This document shows, in pieces, positions 47,201 to 58,238 of a stretch of 64,000 bases of DNA. Both the position numbers and the translations under genes were made by a program. The DNA is taken from assembly GCA_914767715.1 (NCBI GenBank), contig OU612071.1, forward strand, positions 11,699,493 to 11,763,492, given 5' to 3'. Source of the stretch: Membranipora membranacea. Its lineage: Eukaryota > Bryozoa > Gymnolaemata > Cheilostomatida > Membraniporidae. Positions within the stretch are counted from its first letter, which is position 1. Each line of letters starts with the position of its first letter. Under the pieces are notes generated by a model that had not been told where the DNA came from, searched no databases, and was given only the letters and a program-made list of their open reading frames with translations.

Positions 47201-50200
47201 GCCTTTTTAATAAAAAGGTATCACTATCACCGGCTGAAAATTATCACTCACTTGTTCTTTCAATTAGACAAAATCGCCCCCAAATCTCTCACTCATAGTG
47301 TATATAGTACCATCAGTGAGTGAGCGATTTCTGAGCGACACCCCTAGCAGGTATCACTCGATAGGATAGGCTTTATTTGTTCCTCCATATATCAGAAAGT
47401 ATGATGCCTTGATTGAAAACAATTGTAAAAAGTGAATTACGATTAGAAAAAAAATGAAAAGAAAAATTAGACTGGAGCTCTACATGAAAGTGAGGCAAAA
47501 AAATTATCTCAAGAAGTAAGACAGAACTATTTGCTAGCAGTTAGCATATTGGAAAAAGAAACTTCTCTTCAACTTCTCAGTTGAAATATATATATTATAT
47601 TGTATATGTTATATTTAATTTTATATTTTTGAAGAATACCCAACCAAGCAACCAGTAGAAGACACGACCTTTCACGGAGTAAATCATCAAATGTCCCAGC
47701 AACTTGGTGAGATCTCACAAACTAATTAAGTTCTGCACATATCTCAGTTCTAGAAACCAATCATGATTGGGTAGTTAAACATAGATTAGCATAGGTCGAA
47801 AGGAAGCAAAAAAGCTTCAATGGTGTATCAGAAAATATGGTAAAAGTTTTCTAGAGTCTAGATAAATAACGTTTGATTCAGTTTTCCTGCATTCTGGGGA
47901 GTAGTGATGGCAAATTGTCAGATTTTGGCGAGACGGGACAAGACCGAGACAGCAAGAAAATTCGGGACGAGACCGAGACGAGACCGAGACATATAACGAT
48001 GCCGATAAAACATTCTACAGATATCACAATTTAAAAGAATGGTGGATATTCATTCACTATCACCAGTTCAATCAGCTTATAGTACATTTGATTCAAGTTG
48101 TAACTTATGATCTATAGCAATAAGGATCTATGTTGATACCAAGTTTCATCAAATTCTGTCAAGTATTTATTGAATTATAGAAAGCCACACGCTCGTGCAG
48201 ATTTCCATTAATTCTTGCAAATTAAATTTTATATGAGTATCAGCCTGCCACACATGATTGTCATTGCCCAAATTCATACTCATGATTTATGGGTGTAATC
48301 CTACTGTAATCCTCCTCAGCCAATCTAAAACATAGGCCTATAGTGATAACTAAATAAAATAGTAGTTAAACCAGGGAGAATAATGGTTAAACCAAGGAGA
48401 AGCTGTTTCTTCTTGTTTATTATACCAACCAGTCCAGTGATTCAGCTTCTGGATATGCTAGGCTCAACTATCTCCTCATATTTATACAATTTGATACCCC
48501 ATTAGTCATTGTATCCCTTCTCCCTCTTGCCCCAGGTCCAAATCAATGAGAAAGCTCCACATTGATCATCCATTCCATCTTTTTAACAGAAGTTGTTTAC
48601 ATAGATATGGCCTTGACTTAGCAATAAAATCTGACAGCCAATCAGATAACATTTCCGTTAAATAATTGCAGCAAAAGCATGACTAATAACTATCATTCCA
48701 TTATATCATAGTAAGAATTCCACCTGACATCATATAATAACTGTGGTGTAGTGGGTAAGAGCATGGACTCCTGATCACTAGGTCACTGGTTCGAGTCTGG
48801 GTGTAGGCAATGTTTTGACCACCTACTACCATTTACAATGCCAATAGTCTCGACCTGTAGTAAGAGTTGTCTGTCTCGACGAGACGAGATACTGTCCCGA
48901 GGAGACAAGTCTCGCGAGACCGGGAATTGTCCTGTCTCGTTGCCATCACTACTGGGGGGGGGGGGGGGGGTCTTTCAATAAGAATGAGCATTGCATTTTT
49001 TTTTAAAAAGTATCACTATCACTCGCTGAAAATTATCACTCACTTGGTCTTTCAATTAGACAAAATCGCTCCCAAATCGCTAACTCATAATATATATAGT
49101 ACCTTCAGTGAGTGAGCGATTTCTGAGCGAGACCCCTAGCAGGTATCACTTTCTAATGATAGAATAGGATGGGCTTCATTTGTCGCTCCATATATCAGAA
49201 AGTATGATGCCTTGAGTGAAAAAATTGTAAATGAATTACGATTAGAAATAAATTGAAAAGAAAAATTAGACTGGAGCTCTACATGAAAGTGAGGCAAAAA
49301 AAATTATCCCAAAAAGTAAGACAGAACTATTTGCTTGCAATTAGCATATTGGAAAAAGAAACTTCTCTTCAGCCTCTCAGTCCCACTGCGAAATATATAT
49401 ATTATGTTTTATATGTTATATTTATCTTATATTTTTGAAGAATACCCAACAAAGCAGCCAGTGGGAGACACGGCCGTTCAAGGACCTCAAGGAATGAATA
49501 ATCAAATGTCCCAGCAACTCGGTGAGATCTCACAAACTAATAAAGTTCTGCACATATCTCAGTTCTAGAAACCAATCATGATTGGGTAGTTAAACATAGA
49601 TTAGCATAGGTCGATAGGAAGCAGAAAAACTTCAATGGTGTATCAGAAAATATGGTAAAAGTTTTCTAGAGTCTAGATAAACAACGTTTGATTCAGTGTT
49701 CCTGCATTCTGGGGATATTTCAATTAGAATGAGCATTGCCTTTTTGATATAAAGTATCACATCACCCGCTGAAAATTATCACTCACTTGGTCTTTCAATC
49801 AGACAAATGCGAACTCTAAAAGTTATAGTTCCTTTCAATGGCTAAGCTATTTGTGAGCTAGACCCTAGCTATTAGATAGCGACATTCAATTCCATATCCT
49901 CACCATTAGCTATCTTTTGCCAAACAATGGGTATGCAAAAAATAACCAGTCCCTAGTAGCATTCTAAGAAAGCCCAAATCAGCGATACTGAAGGGATTTC
50001 ATTGCTGTTTGCGATTTTGTAATCAAGTCAATTTCCCAGGCTAAATTATTTTTGCTAGTAGGGACAGCCAATCAAAACATCATCAGACAAGTCCCTGTGC
50101 TAAGTGTTCTTCTTTATGATGTTATGATACTATTTCCGTTCCACAGGAAAGATTTAATTCAGTGGATTACAATTTTGGCTGTTTTTAACTGGAATCCCCC

Positions 50201-53200
50201 CTTGGTCAGTACCATTCTATTGGTGAGCTTCCTAGGATTGTGTACTATCATAGGAGGCAACTCGAAATTGAGCAATTTGGATGGATCCAACTTTCACGGG
50301 GACAAGAAGTATTAAAGGGAAGGCTTTTTGGTATCATTCTTGAGTTCTCATTCTAATTTAGAAAAGTGCCATAAAGTTTATGTACATCATAATGCCCATG
50401 TCACCTCAAAGGTGAGATTTGAAGGTTCTAAAAATAAAGTTTTTGGTAAAAAAAAAAAGAGATTTTTTTCTGCCCTTGTAACACTCTCCTTGTCTTGGCA
50501 ATCAGTCCCAAGACATGACAAATAAAAAAGGTCAACTGAATGAGAAGTTGCCCTCCCTCAACCAACTAAGGAAAACTTATTGGTATGGAAAACTTAGTAC
50601 TCCTGTTCACAGCCATTGATAGGCTTTTATGTTATTCACATCTTCTTTCCTTCAATCTGATATCCTGTCAGCATGTCAGTATCAAAAGAAAAAAGTCTGC
50701 TCAAATCAACACTTTCGGTTACAAATGAAGCGCCCCATATTTTTTCCCCTAAAATATGTTACATTATAAGAAAGAAAAAAGGTACTATTTTAATAACAGT
50801 TCATACAAAATAGTACCTTTTTAGTACCTTCCAATCTTAAGTTCGGCCTACTTTGAGTGAAAATCAGTTGAAACTGTGCCACTTGCTGTTAATAAACCTT
50901 ATAGCAGTTTTCTAAATTAGACTGAGAAGGCTAGAATGATACCAAAAACCTGATTCCTTCACAGTCACTTTAAGGGAATGTATTTTTATTCACCAATACT
51001 ATAGGGGTTGTCTTGTTTTTGTGATTCATGGTGTAAGTAATAGAAAAGAGAGAGAAATATGATCACTATTGAACTTTTTCTGGATTGCAGCAATGTCGCT
51101 TGACAGTTTGGGAACCAAGATCACTGAACTCACAACAGTATTTGGGCGCCAAGCAACTGACATTGCCAATCTCAGAACAGATTTAAGAGCAGCCAACGCT
51201 TCAATGATCGAAGACTTCGCATTGCTAAATGAATCTCTTAATTTAGAGATCTCAGTACTACACAGCATGTTGGACGGAATGGATAACGCCTCTGATAGCA
51301 TGTTGCTCCTCAAATCTAAGGTACATCCTATCACACCCTCGATGGAGATGATTGACCTACTACATACCAAGGTTGAGAATATGAGCACTGCAATAGTTGA
51401 GGTTCAAGACTTCCTCCATAATGCTACAGCACTCATGTCATCAATCAATGAATTGGGTTCAACGGACAGAAATCTATTGTATACACAACTAAACAACTTA
51501 GAAAATCATCTAAATGGTACAAGCCGTGATCAGCAGAATATGCGAGAAAACATCAATTCTTTGTACACACAGTTAGATAACCTAGAAAAATCCACACCTA
51601 CGGCAATGGATGAAAGCTTGCAAAACTTCTCGAATAGCTTCAACCATACACTTGAAAACATTGAATCAAAGATGAACCAACACATTGAGAGGATGGCCTC
51701 AATGAATGACACGGCCTCGGCTGAAAGAAACTCCTTGCACATACAGTTCAACAACCTGGACAAGTCAACAACGATGGCAATGGCTGAAAACTTACAAAAC
51801 GTCTCAACTATCCTGAACCAATCCCTAGAAAAAATTGAATCAAACATGAACCAACACATCGAAATGATGGCCTCAATGAACGATTCGGCCTCGGCTGAGA
51901 GGAACTCCTTTTATGTACAGTTAGAAAACCTGGATAAGTCCACTAAAATGGCAATGTCTGAAACCTCCCAACACATCTCGAACATCAACATGACAATTAA
52001 TGAACTGACAGCAATGATGGAGTTGATGAATGACTCAGCGATGGCTGAGAGGAAAACCTTGTACACACATTTAGACAACCTGAATGAGTCAACAACCACG
52101 GCGATGGATGAAGCCTCTCAAAACATCTCGAAAATTAGCTTGCAAATTAATGAACAGACAGCAATGTTAGAGTTGATGAATGATTCGGCCTCCGCTGAGA
52201 GAAACTCCTTGTACGTACAGTTAGAGAACCTGAATAATTCAACAACCACGGAGATGGATCAGTTGTATACTAAACTAAACACCTTCCTGACACATCTTAA
52301 CGAGCTCACAACAATAGCAATTGATGAAAACATGGACTTGTCAAGTGCCTCTGCTTTGGTACAACCCTACACTTGTAAGTTAATTGAGTCATTCATATGC
52401 ACTATGATCTCATGTTTCGAATCGGAGGCATCTACTGAGTTGTCCGATTCTGATATGAATAAATGCTTTAGATTTTCCAGTTGACTTTTAGGTTATGTAT
52501 TATGAAATGCAGCCATAGGTCATTCTTGTTGGGACAATTCTGGCAGGAAGAGCGTCCATGAGCAAGGGCTCCTGTGTACCAAAATTAGTCATTGGGTCTT
52601 TATCAAGTTTTTATTATGCATTGCCGGCCCCAAGTACTCCCAAAGTGTGTCATTGTTTACCATATTTTGTCACGATATCAAATCAATCATCCTCTAGCAG
52701 TCCATTGGGTCGAAACTATAATGGTAAGGGATGTCGATCATTGTGCTCGAAATTTACTGAGAACTTTGCGTGTTTTTCTGCTCATGCAATGCAATCAAGA
52801 CTTTATTGATAATGTCCAATAACCATGACCTTTTGCTAAAAGACATTTCATAGAGCCATGATTCTTAGCTAAATGCTAAAGTGCATTATGATCTCATCAC
52901 TGTGGTTGAGCACCTTAATTCTATTCTAGGCACTTTCGCATTGAAGTCTCTATAGTAATCCCTCATGTTGATGCTCATTGTTGATGCTGTGTAATTTGTG
53001 ATATTTCATGCTACTTTACAAAATTAAATCATCAACTTATCACTACTACATAGGGTGAATAATGATTATAATGTTGTTTAAAGGTGGTGAATGTACCGAT
53101 GAGTCAAGCGCATGTACCCTTGGAGAGTTTGACCAACTCACCTGTCAGAGGGGCTTTCTTAAGTCTCATGCTGGCTATTGGCAAATTCCTTACTCCCCTG

Positions 53201-54158
53201 GTACAAAGACTACAAAACTGAAGAATCCGGGTTTTAAAGGACTGAAAGTAATACTACACAAGTTTGAGGTTGGTGTAGTATTTATATGCATGTAAACTTT
53301 TATGGTATATTGATTCTTGAATAGCACATCGCTTGGTCAGGAAAAAGACTCACAATGCTGCTCTGTGTATGATAATTTCATTGTATTTCATACTTTTCTA
53401 AGCCCATTTCACCAGATGTGTTCGCCGTTAATAGTAGCCACATATTTGAATTTAAGCTCACTATAATATAATTCCAGATAAATAAGGGACATTCTGATTG
53501 ATTGATTGATCGATTGTATTACTATCACTCACTATAAAAGAAAATTTTTACAGTTGAGCAATTCACTAATCGTTCCCAATTATTTACACATTCAATGTTT
53601 TGAGTTGTTAAAATCGAACCTGTGCTACGCTTCCATATGTTAGAATATAGGAGAATTTGTAGTGCAGTTCATAATATGAAGAAAAATAGTCCCTGTCAAT
53701 GCACCTGTTAATTTGTTTTGCTCTAACCCCAAAATGGAAGTTTGCTCAAATGGGTAGTAGTGGCGTGATTGCCACCTTGATTTAATTGTGAGAGCTGTCA
53801 CTGTTTAGTCAAGTGAGAGTTTGAATGTCATATTTATTTATTTTACCTGAATTTTTGTTGCATTATTGTGTTATATTGTTACTCTTCTCTTCCTTAGGTA
53901 GAGTTGTCAACTTGGTGTGACGTTGACGCGCTGAACATTAAAATATCTATCGCAGAATGGTTCAGGTACTGTGGCACTAACATTAGCGATGTAGTATTTT
54001 ACTTTAACATATCGGATATAGATGAGATCGAGGTATTCCTTATTGCTAATGACAATAGCCATTATGACGGCTTTATGATTGAATTCAATTTTGAAATATT
54101 CGCTTTTACAGAGTCAGCTTACACAGCAACCAGAAATTTGATGTTTTTGGAGGCATGA
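43994..54158 (+). CDS. Type II membrane coiled-coil/CUB protein gene, copy 2, intact
   Basis: Eight-exon model: 43994-44204, 46064-46126, 46660-46740, 47635-47706, 49441-49521, 51091-52374, 53084-53268, 53898-54158; total 2238 nt, 745 residues, no internal stop. Introns are GT-AG and phases match throughout. The N-terminus has R5, R6, K14, K16 and K18 before a hydrophobic run at about 19-43, with acidic residues after it, so the positive-inside rule predicts a cytosolic N-terminus and an extracellular C-terminus. The ectodomain has three mini-exon repeats, a 428-codon stalk exon with 58- and 50-residue repeats and many N-x-S/T sequons, then a CUB-like domain ending close to the C-terminus. 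Compared with copy 1 it lacks exon 2 and two mini-exons. A polyadenylation signal lies 116 bases past the stop. Not recognised as a named gene; a cleaved signal peptide is the alternative to a membrane anchor. Confidence 0.82.
46064..46126 (+). CDS. Copy 2 exon 2 (matches copy 1 exon 3)
   Basis: 63 nt, phase 1-1, acceptor ttgtag and donor gtgagt; same 21 codons as copy 1. Confidence 0.72.
46660..46740 (+). CDS. Copy 2 exon 3, mini-exon repeat a
   Basis: 81 nt, phase 1-1, VEDTTFQGPQGVTHQM variant, closest to copy 1 exon 4. Confidence 0.75.
46814..47062. mobile_element. MITE family 1, full copy in copy 2 array
   Basis: Orthologous to 10728-10969. Shorter truncated copies follow at about 47174-47357 and 48953-49148. 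Confidence 0.75.
47635..47706 (+). CDS. Copy 2 exon 4, shortened mini-exon repeat
   Basis: 72 nt: the same mini-exon with an in-frame loss of nine bases, giving TTFHGVNHQM. Phase 1-1 and splice sites are kept, which argues for selection on the frame. Confidence 0.7.
47902..48951. mobile_element. Non-autonomous hAT-like element with tRNA-like module
   Basis: Terminal inverted repeats TAGTGATGGCAA and a near-perfect 8-bp target duplication (ctggggag at 47894, ctgggggg at 48952), the size typical of hAT elements. Short gagac-type repeats sit inside both ends in opposite orientation. The interior is homologous to 14567-15207. A tRNA-like stretch with A-box and B-box (ggttcgagtctgg) lies at about 48745-48812. 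No transposase. Confidence 0.75.
49441..49521 (+). CDS. Copy 2 exon 5, mini-exon repeat
   Basis: 81 nt, phase 1-1, VGDTAVQGPQGMNNQM variant. Separated from the previous mini-exon by a unit that carries a hAT-like insertion (47902-48951). Confidence 0.75.
50314..50975. mobile_element. About 660-bp inverted-repeat element, copy 2
   Basis: Same element and position as 15918-16576, with scattered base changes. Confidence 0.65.
51091..52374 (+). CDS. Copy 2 exon 6: coiled-coil stalk
   Basis: 1284 nt (428 codons), phase 1-1, donor gtaagt after TACACTT. Two 58-residue repeats (NQHIEMMASMNDSASAER type) are followed by two 50-residue repeats (MTINELTAMMELMNDS type) and a short Leu-rich tail. Copy 1 instead has three long and one partial short repeat. 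Many N-x-S/T sequons. Fully open. Confidence 0.82.
53084..53268 (+). CDS. Copy 2 exon 7: N-terminal half of CUB-like domain
   Basis: 185 nt, phase 1 in, phase 0 out, donor gttggt. Shares ESSACTLGE, LTCQRGF, KSH and NPGFKGLK with copy 1; the loop between differs in sequence and is two codons shorter. Confidence 0.7.
53898..54158 (+). CDS. Copy 2 exon 8: C-terminal half of CUB-like domain
   Basis: 87 codons including the stop TGA. Keeps WCDVDALNI, YCGTNISD, DGFMIEFNF and TESAY at matching positions but differs at roughly half of the residues from copy 1, and lacks its acidic DDD loop. Confidence 0.72.
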   Translation, partial: VELSTWCDVDALNIKISIAEWFRYCGTNISDVVFYFNISDIDEIEVFLIANDNSHYDGFMIEFNFEIFAFTESAYTATRNLMFLEA

Positions 54159-54273
54159 TGTATAATATTGATCACCTGACAAAGCATGAACTGTCTGTCC
54201 ATGATAATAACCGACAGGTTTACTGTATAACTTCAATTTCCTTCATTTGTTAACACTCCTTTCCCAGAAACCG

Positions 54274-54279
54274 AATAAA
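54274..54279 (+). terminator. Polyadenylation signal, copy 2
   Basis: AATAAA 116 bases after the stop codon. Confidence 0.6.
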
Positions 54280-54810
54280 AACCCAATGCAACACCTTTCT
54301 TGTTAATATCTTATGATGTTGGTACAGAGTTGATTCATTTATTGAGAAGACAATTGCGACTGGGTCATAAATTTGTTTGATGTGAGGATGTCTATGGGTT
54401 CAGGTCTCAGTTTACAAGATATAGTAGAAATGCTCTCTTTATATCTTCATTGTCTAAATTGTCAAATTGTCCTTTTTAAACACAGTAAACTGAGAAGTAT
54501 AGTATAACCAGCACTTTATCCGCAAAGGACCACATGACTTTGTGAGTGTTCCACAAAATAATCTTAAAGATTATTTCCAATGACAATAGTATTAGTGTTC
54601 ACAAAATGGGTCTGATGAACTCACGAACAATCTGAAACTCTGTGATAAACCTAGCTGTGATTAATCTCTGTTATAGATAAACCTAACTGTGATCAGTCTA
54701 ACTTTGTGATAAACTCTCTCCCTGCGCCTCATGGGGTTCTTGCGGTGATCTAAGTGATCAATTAATCCATCTAAAGTTAAAAGTGACTGAAAAAGAAAGT
54801 CTGACTCATA

Positions 54811-55452
54811 TTGAGGTCTCCCAGTTTTACAACATGTATATTATGGTTTAGCAGAAAATCCTCCAATTTTCAGGGATCACTCTCTTCTATCTTGTCGGCA
54901 AAGGACATCAACCAGTTTGAACTTGCCCAAGCTGTGCGGTGCAGCTCTGTTCAACTAGAGTGAGGTTTTTTTGTCTTTAATAATTCAAATAAGGATAAAA
55001 CAGCGTTCTCCAAGTAAGAAATACTCAGTGCTCAGAGGGCTGCAATGCGAGTTAGTGGTATCACATTGTTATAATATTTGATAATGCAATGACACTAAGT
55101 CGCATTGCAGCTATTGCATTGAGACTTTCACCTTATCATAAAGACTGAAATTGTCCGACAGTTATTGAGGTCTCCCTGTTTTACAACATGTATATTATGG
55201 TTTAGCAGAAAATCCTCCAATTTTCAGGGATCACTCTCTTCTATCTTGTTGGCAAAGGACATCAACCAGTTTGAACTTGCCCAAGCTGTGCCGTGCTGCT
55301 CTGTTCAACTAGAGTGAGGTTTTTTTGTCTTTAATAATTCAAATAAGGATACAACAGCGTTCTCCAAGTAAGAAATACTCAGTGTTCAGAGGGCTGCAAT
55401 GCGAGTTAGTGGTATCACATTGTTATAATATTTGATAATTCAATGACACTTA
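54811..55452 (+). repeat. 354-bp tandem duplication
   Basis: 54811-55164 is repeated from 55165 to 55452; the second unit continues at 57379-57440 after the 1.9-kb insertion. Nearly identical, so recent. Confidence 0.85.
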
Positions 55453-57378
55453 GGCCACACCAAATTAATGTCTTGATCTAGATGACGAGCAAGAAGGAAT
55501 TTTGGAGGAGGGAGGAGGTATATTATTTTTTTTCGATAGTCCTTAATTTTCAGAGGAGGAATATAAAAATAATATTTTACTTTCCTGGTCAATTTACGGA
55601 TGGAGGAGGGAGGTATAATATTTTATTTCCGAGATTTTGTCGGACGTAACTGCTACATGTTTGAACGACCCAGTTTACGCAGAGCCCAAATCAGTAGACG
55701 AGTGATGGTCAAATGGCTTGAACATCAATATTTAATATCACTTTTATAATGTTATAGGAAATCGTCCTTGGTTGTAGACAGGCTTATATTTTTGACTGAA
55801 CATGAACATATGTAGACAGGCTTTTATTGCTTTATTGTTTATTTTATGCGCCATCTCCACGTCATCCCCGCACTCGAGTAGCTTCATGTTAATCTACAAA
55901 ACAAAAAAAGATATGCGGCCATCAAATTTCACTTGCATATTTCTCTTCCTTATCGCTTCCTCTCTACAATAATAGTCATAAGTTTTGACTATGATTAATA
56001 AAAACTGCATTTTAAACCTTTGGTTCGGACTCCAACTGGCTATGATTGGGGCTACATGAAGCTTGTTTTGTAATGCAAATACTCACCCTATTGAAAACAT
56101 GGTCTTCCTCGACAGCATCCCTGATATTTGTACCACATACATATGTTATCCCTTCCAGCTCACGCTCCATATCCATAGTTCTTTCGAGACTGAATTTATT
56201 CCATGAATAAAGCACCTTCAAGCACATGAAATACAGTTTAAATAAACCAGCTATATGTAGTCAAGTGAATTGATGGAACAAACATGGTGTAATAATTCAC
56301 ACCCAAATTTACGCATACATGATTTTCAAAGGCAACAAGGGAAGACATTTCTGATGATTGTGCCTGGGGAGTCATTACTACCACTGTCTGACTCTTTGCC
56401 ATAGAGCTCCTACAAGAAACAAAAGCAATGTAGTCCAATGAGGATATAGTTAAGACATCTGACCAGACTCTGTATTTAGTGAGCGGATAAAAGGCCCCTT
56501 TCTTCGAGGGATAAAGTGTGATAATGTTTGGAGAAAATCTAGAAGACTTTGAATGAAAATGTGAATTCAAAAGGCTGAGCAAATGAGTCATCTGGTGAAA
56601 TAACTTTCACAGCTATTCTCAAGGTTTTACTAGAAGTACTGGCTGCTCTGTCTCCATCACCACCACCAAGCACTTCAACTCCCTCCTCTTCATCATCATT
56701 GTGATAGTTATCATCATCATCATCAATGTTGTTGATGCATATTTGGAAATTGTTGAGACTACCAGGGGGGAGAGGGGGAAGTTCTTTGATCTACTACTGC
56801 TGATTCTTGTTCAAATCCCTCACTTTCAGTCTCATCACTGCTGCTGTATGGCACTAGTGACTAGTAGTAGTTGGCTCATCCTCATGCATATATATAGTAT
56901 GTGATGCAAATAAATGTACCTCAGGTATGGCTGAAAATCTACTTACCAAGCATTGGTTGCTCCTGCTCAACGTGTGGCTTTTGCAAATTATAGTACTCTG
57001 ATACTATTTGCTGGGTTGACCTAGAATTACTTGCCATTTGTGTTTTTCTGAGTTTTGAAGATAGGTCAAAGATGTTACCAAATTTTTGCTTCCACACTAC
57101 TTTGTACAAAGCTATAGAGGATATTTTGTTTCGCATGATTTTAGTACTTTTGACAATTTCTTTTTTATAGATAATATAGCAATTTTTTTGTGGCGGAAAA
57201 TTATAAATTAAAATTTAATTTGCAATTTAATGTACTGGCGGCAGGAGGCATATTATTTTAACTATCCGCCTCAAATATTGTATAATTCTGTTTAGTACTG
57301 CTGGCGGATGGCGGCTTTTGTATGATATGGGAGCAGGTGGGCGGTTCACCTAGATCAAGACATTGATTTGGTGTGGCC
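55453..57378. mobile_element. 1.9-kb DNA transposon-like insertion at a TA site
   Basis: Ends are inverted repeats of at least 33 bp starting GGCCACACCAAAT, with two mismatches, flanked by TA on both sides. The uninterrupted copy of the host repeat at 55080-55164 shows the empty site. Subterminal stretches are rich in ggagg motifs next to tataatattt. Internal minus-strand frames at 56012-56227, 56238-56591 and 56939-57136 are short and match no transposase that I recognise, so it is probably non-autonomous or carries a disrupted gene. Confidence 0.8.
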
Positions 57379-57440
57379 TAAGTCACATTGCAGCTATTGC
57401 ATTGAGACTTTCACCTTATCATAAAGACTGAAATTGTCAG

Positions 57441-57770
57441 ACAGTTAGTTTGGTTGCAAGCGTGTAGGCCTACAACACGGTGTAATTAATATAAACAGAA
57501 GCCTGGTTTATGTTAGTCTAAGTGATCAGACCGCTCCAATACGTGTTAGGAGTATTACATTATCAACCATTCCCATGGGGTTGATGAATTCATTCAACCA
57601 AGAAGAACAATTCTGTGTGGTACGTTGCCATCACACTGCTATAAACTAGATCAAGCATGATCCGACTGGCCTGCATTTAGAGTTTTGAGCCACAGCTCAC
57701 CAGTATAGATGGGAAAGATCGGAATTCGGGTTGGATCATACTTGATATAGCCTTAAACGGTTCCTTAGTT
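57441..57770. other. Unassigned spacer
   Basis: No gene or repeat recognised. Confidence 0.5.
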
Positions 57771-58238
57771 TCACCAAGGAGTTAGTGTGTCCAACTCCTT
57801 TGTTTCACCGACTGCATAAGTTATTTCAAGAACTTCTGTGGGTATTTGTCGCTCCCTAAGAACAGGGACACATATTTGCAGATAAATTATGAACTTATTG
57901 TAGAAATACTTGGATCCTTCTTGTAACCCGAGCTTAGTATACTCATCATAGGCGTATTTAATCTGTCTGGTCAACTCTCTAACAAAAAAAGCCCCGCGCA
58001 GCGGAAAATTTTTTTTCAGGAGACAAGCATCTGTAAGAGACTCTAACAAATTTGTTAGAGTCTCTAACAAATTGTTAGAGTAGAGAATATTAACATAACC
58101 AGACAAACTCCAATGGTAAGTAAGTGACTTGTTGACCTCCAGGTTAAAGATTGGAAAATCAACATCATTCCCGTATACCGGTTGATAGTAGACTTTTGCA
58201 ATATGTTGTGTACTATGTCTGATCCAGCAGGTGCCCAT
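57771..58238 (-). CDS. Hypothetical 155-residue ORF
   Basis: Open frame with a protein-like C-terminal half (ELTRQIKYAYDEYTKLGLQE and following aromatic-rich helix). A perfect 30-bp palindrome lies inside it and low-complexity LETLTNLLESLTDA results from that palindrome. No homologue recognised, no splice evidence. May be chance or an exon remnant. Confidence 0.22.
   Translation of the reverse strand: MGTCWIRHSTQHIAKVYYQPVYGNDVDFPIFNLEVNKSLTYHWSLSGYVNILYSNNLLETLTNLLESLTDACLLKKNFPLRGAFFVRELTRQIKYAYDEYTKLGLQEGSKYFYNKFIIYLQICVPVLRERQIPTEVLEITYAVGETKELDTLTPW
58036..58065. repeat. Perfect 30-bp palindrome
   Basis: Arms agagactctaacaaa and its complement with no spacer; a partial third arm (aacaaattgttagag) follows. 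Confidence 0.9.

Larger units (their letters stand above)
46460..49700 (+). repeat. Tandem mini-exon units in copy 2
   Basis: Three units homologous to those at 10380-14310, carrying exons at 46660, 47635 and 49441; the second intron is enlarged by a hAT-like element. Confidence 0.82.
35885..54955 (+). repeat. Duplicon 2 of a tandem segmental array
   Basis: Second copy of the unit at 766-20480. It differs by a 5'-truncated LINE (about 36637-38577), a 480-bp inverted-repeat element (38937-39416) and a hAT-like element (47902-48951), all absent from copy 1 at the equivalent sites. It also lacks about 310 bp (copy 1 positions near 5711-6029), about 680 bp carrying exon 2 (copy 1 near 9170-9850), and two mini-exon units. 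Its start lies about 310 bp after a 41-bp minisatellite. Confidence 0.9.
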
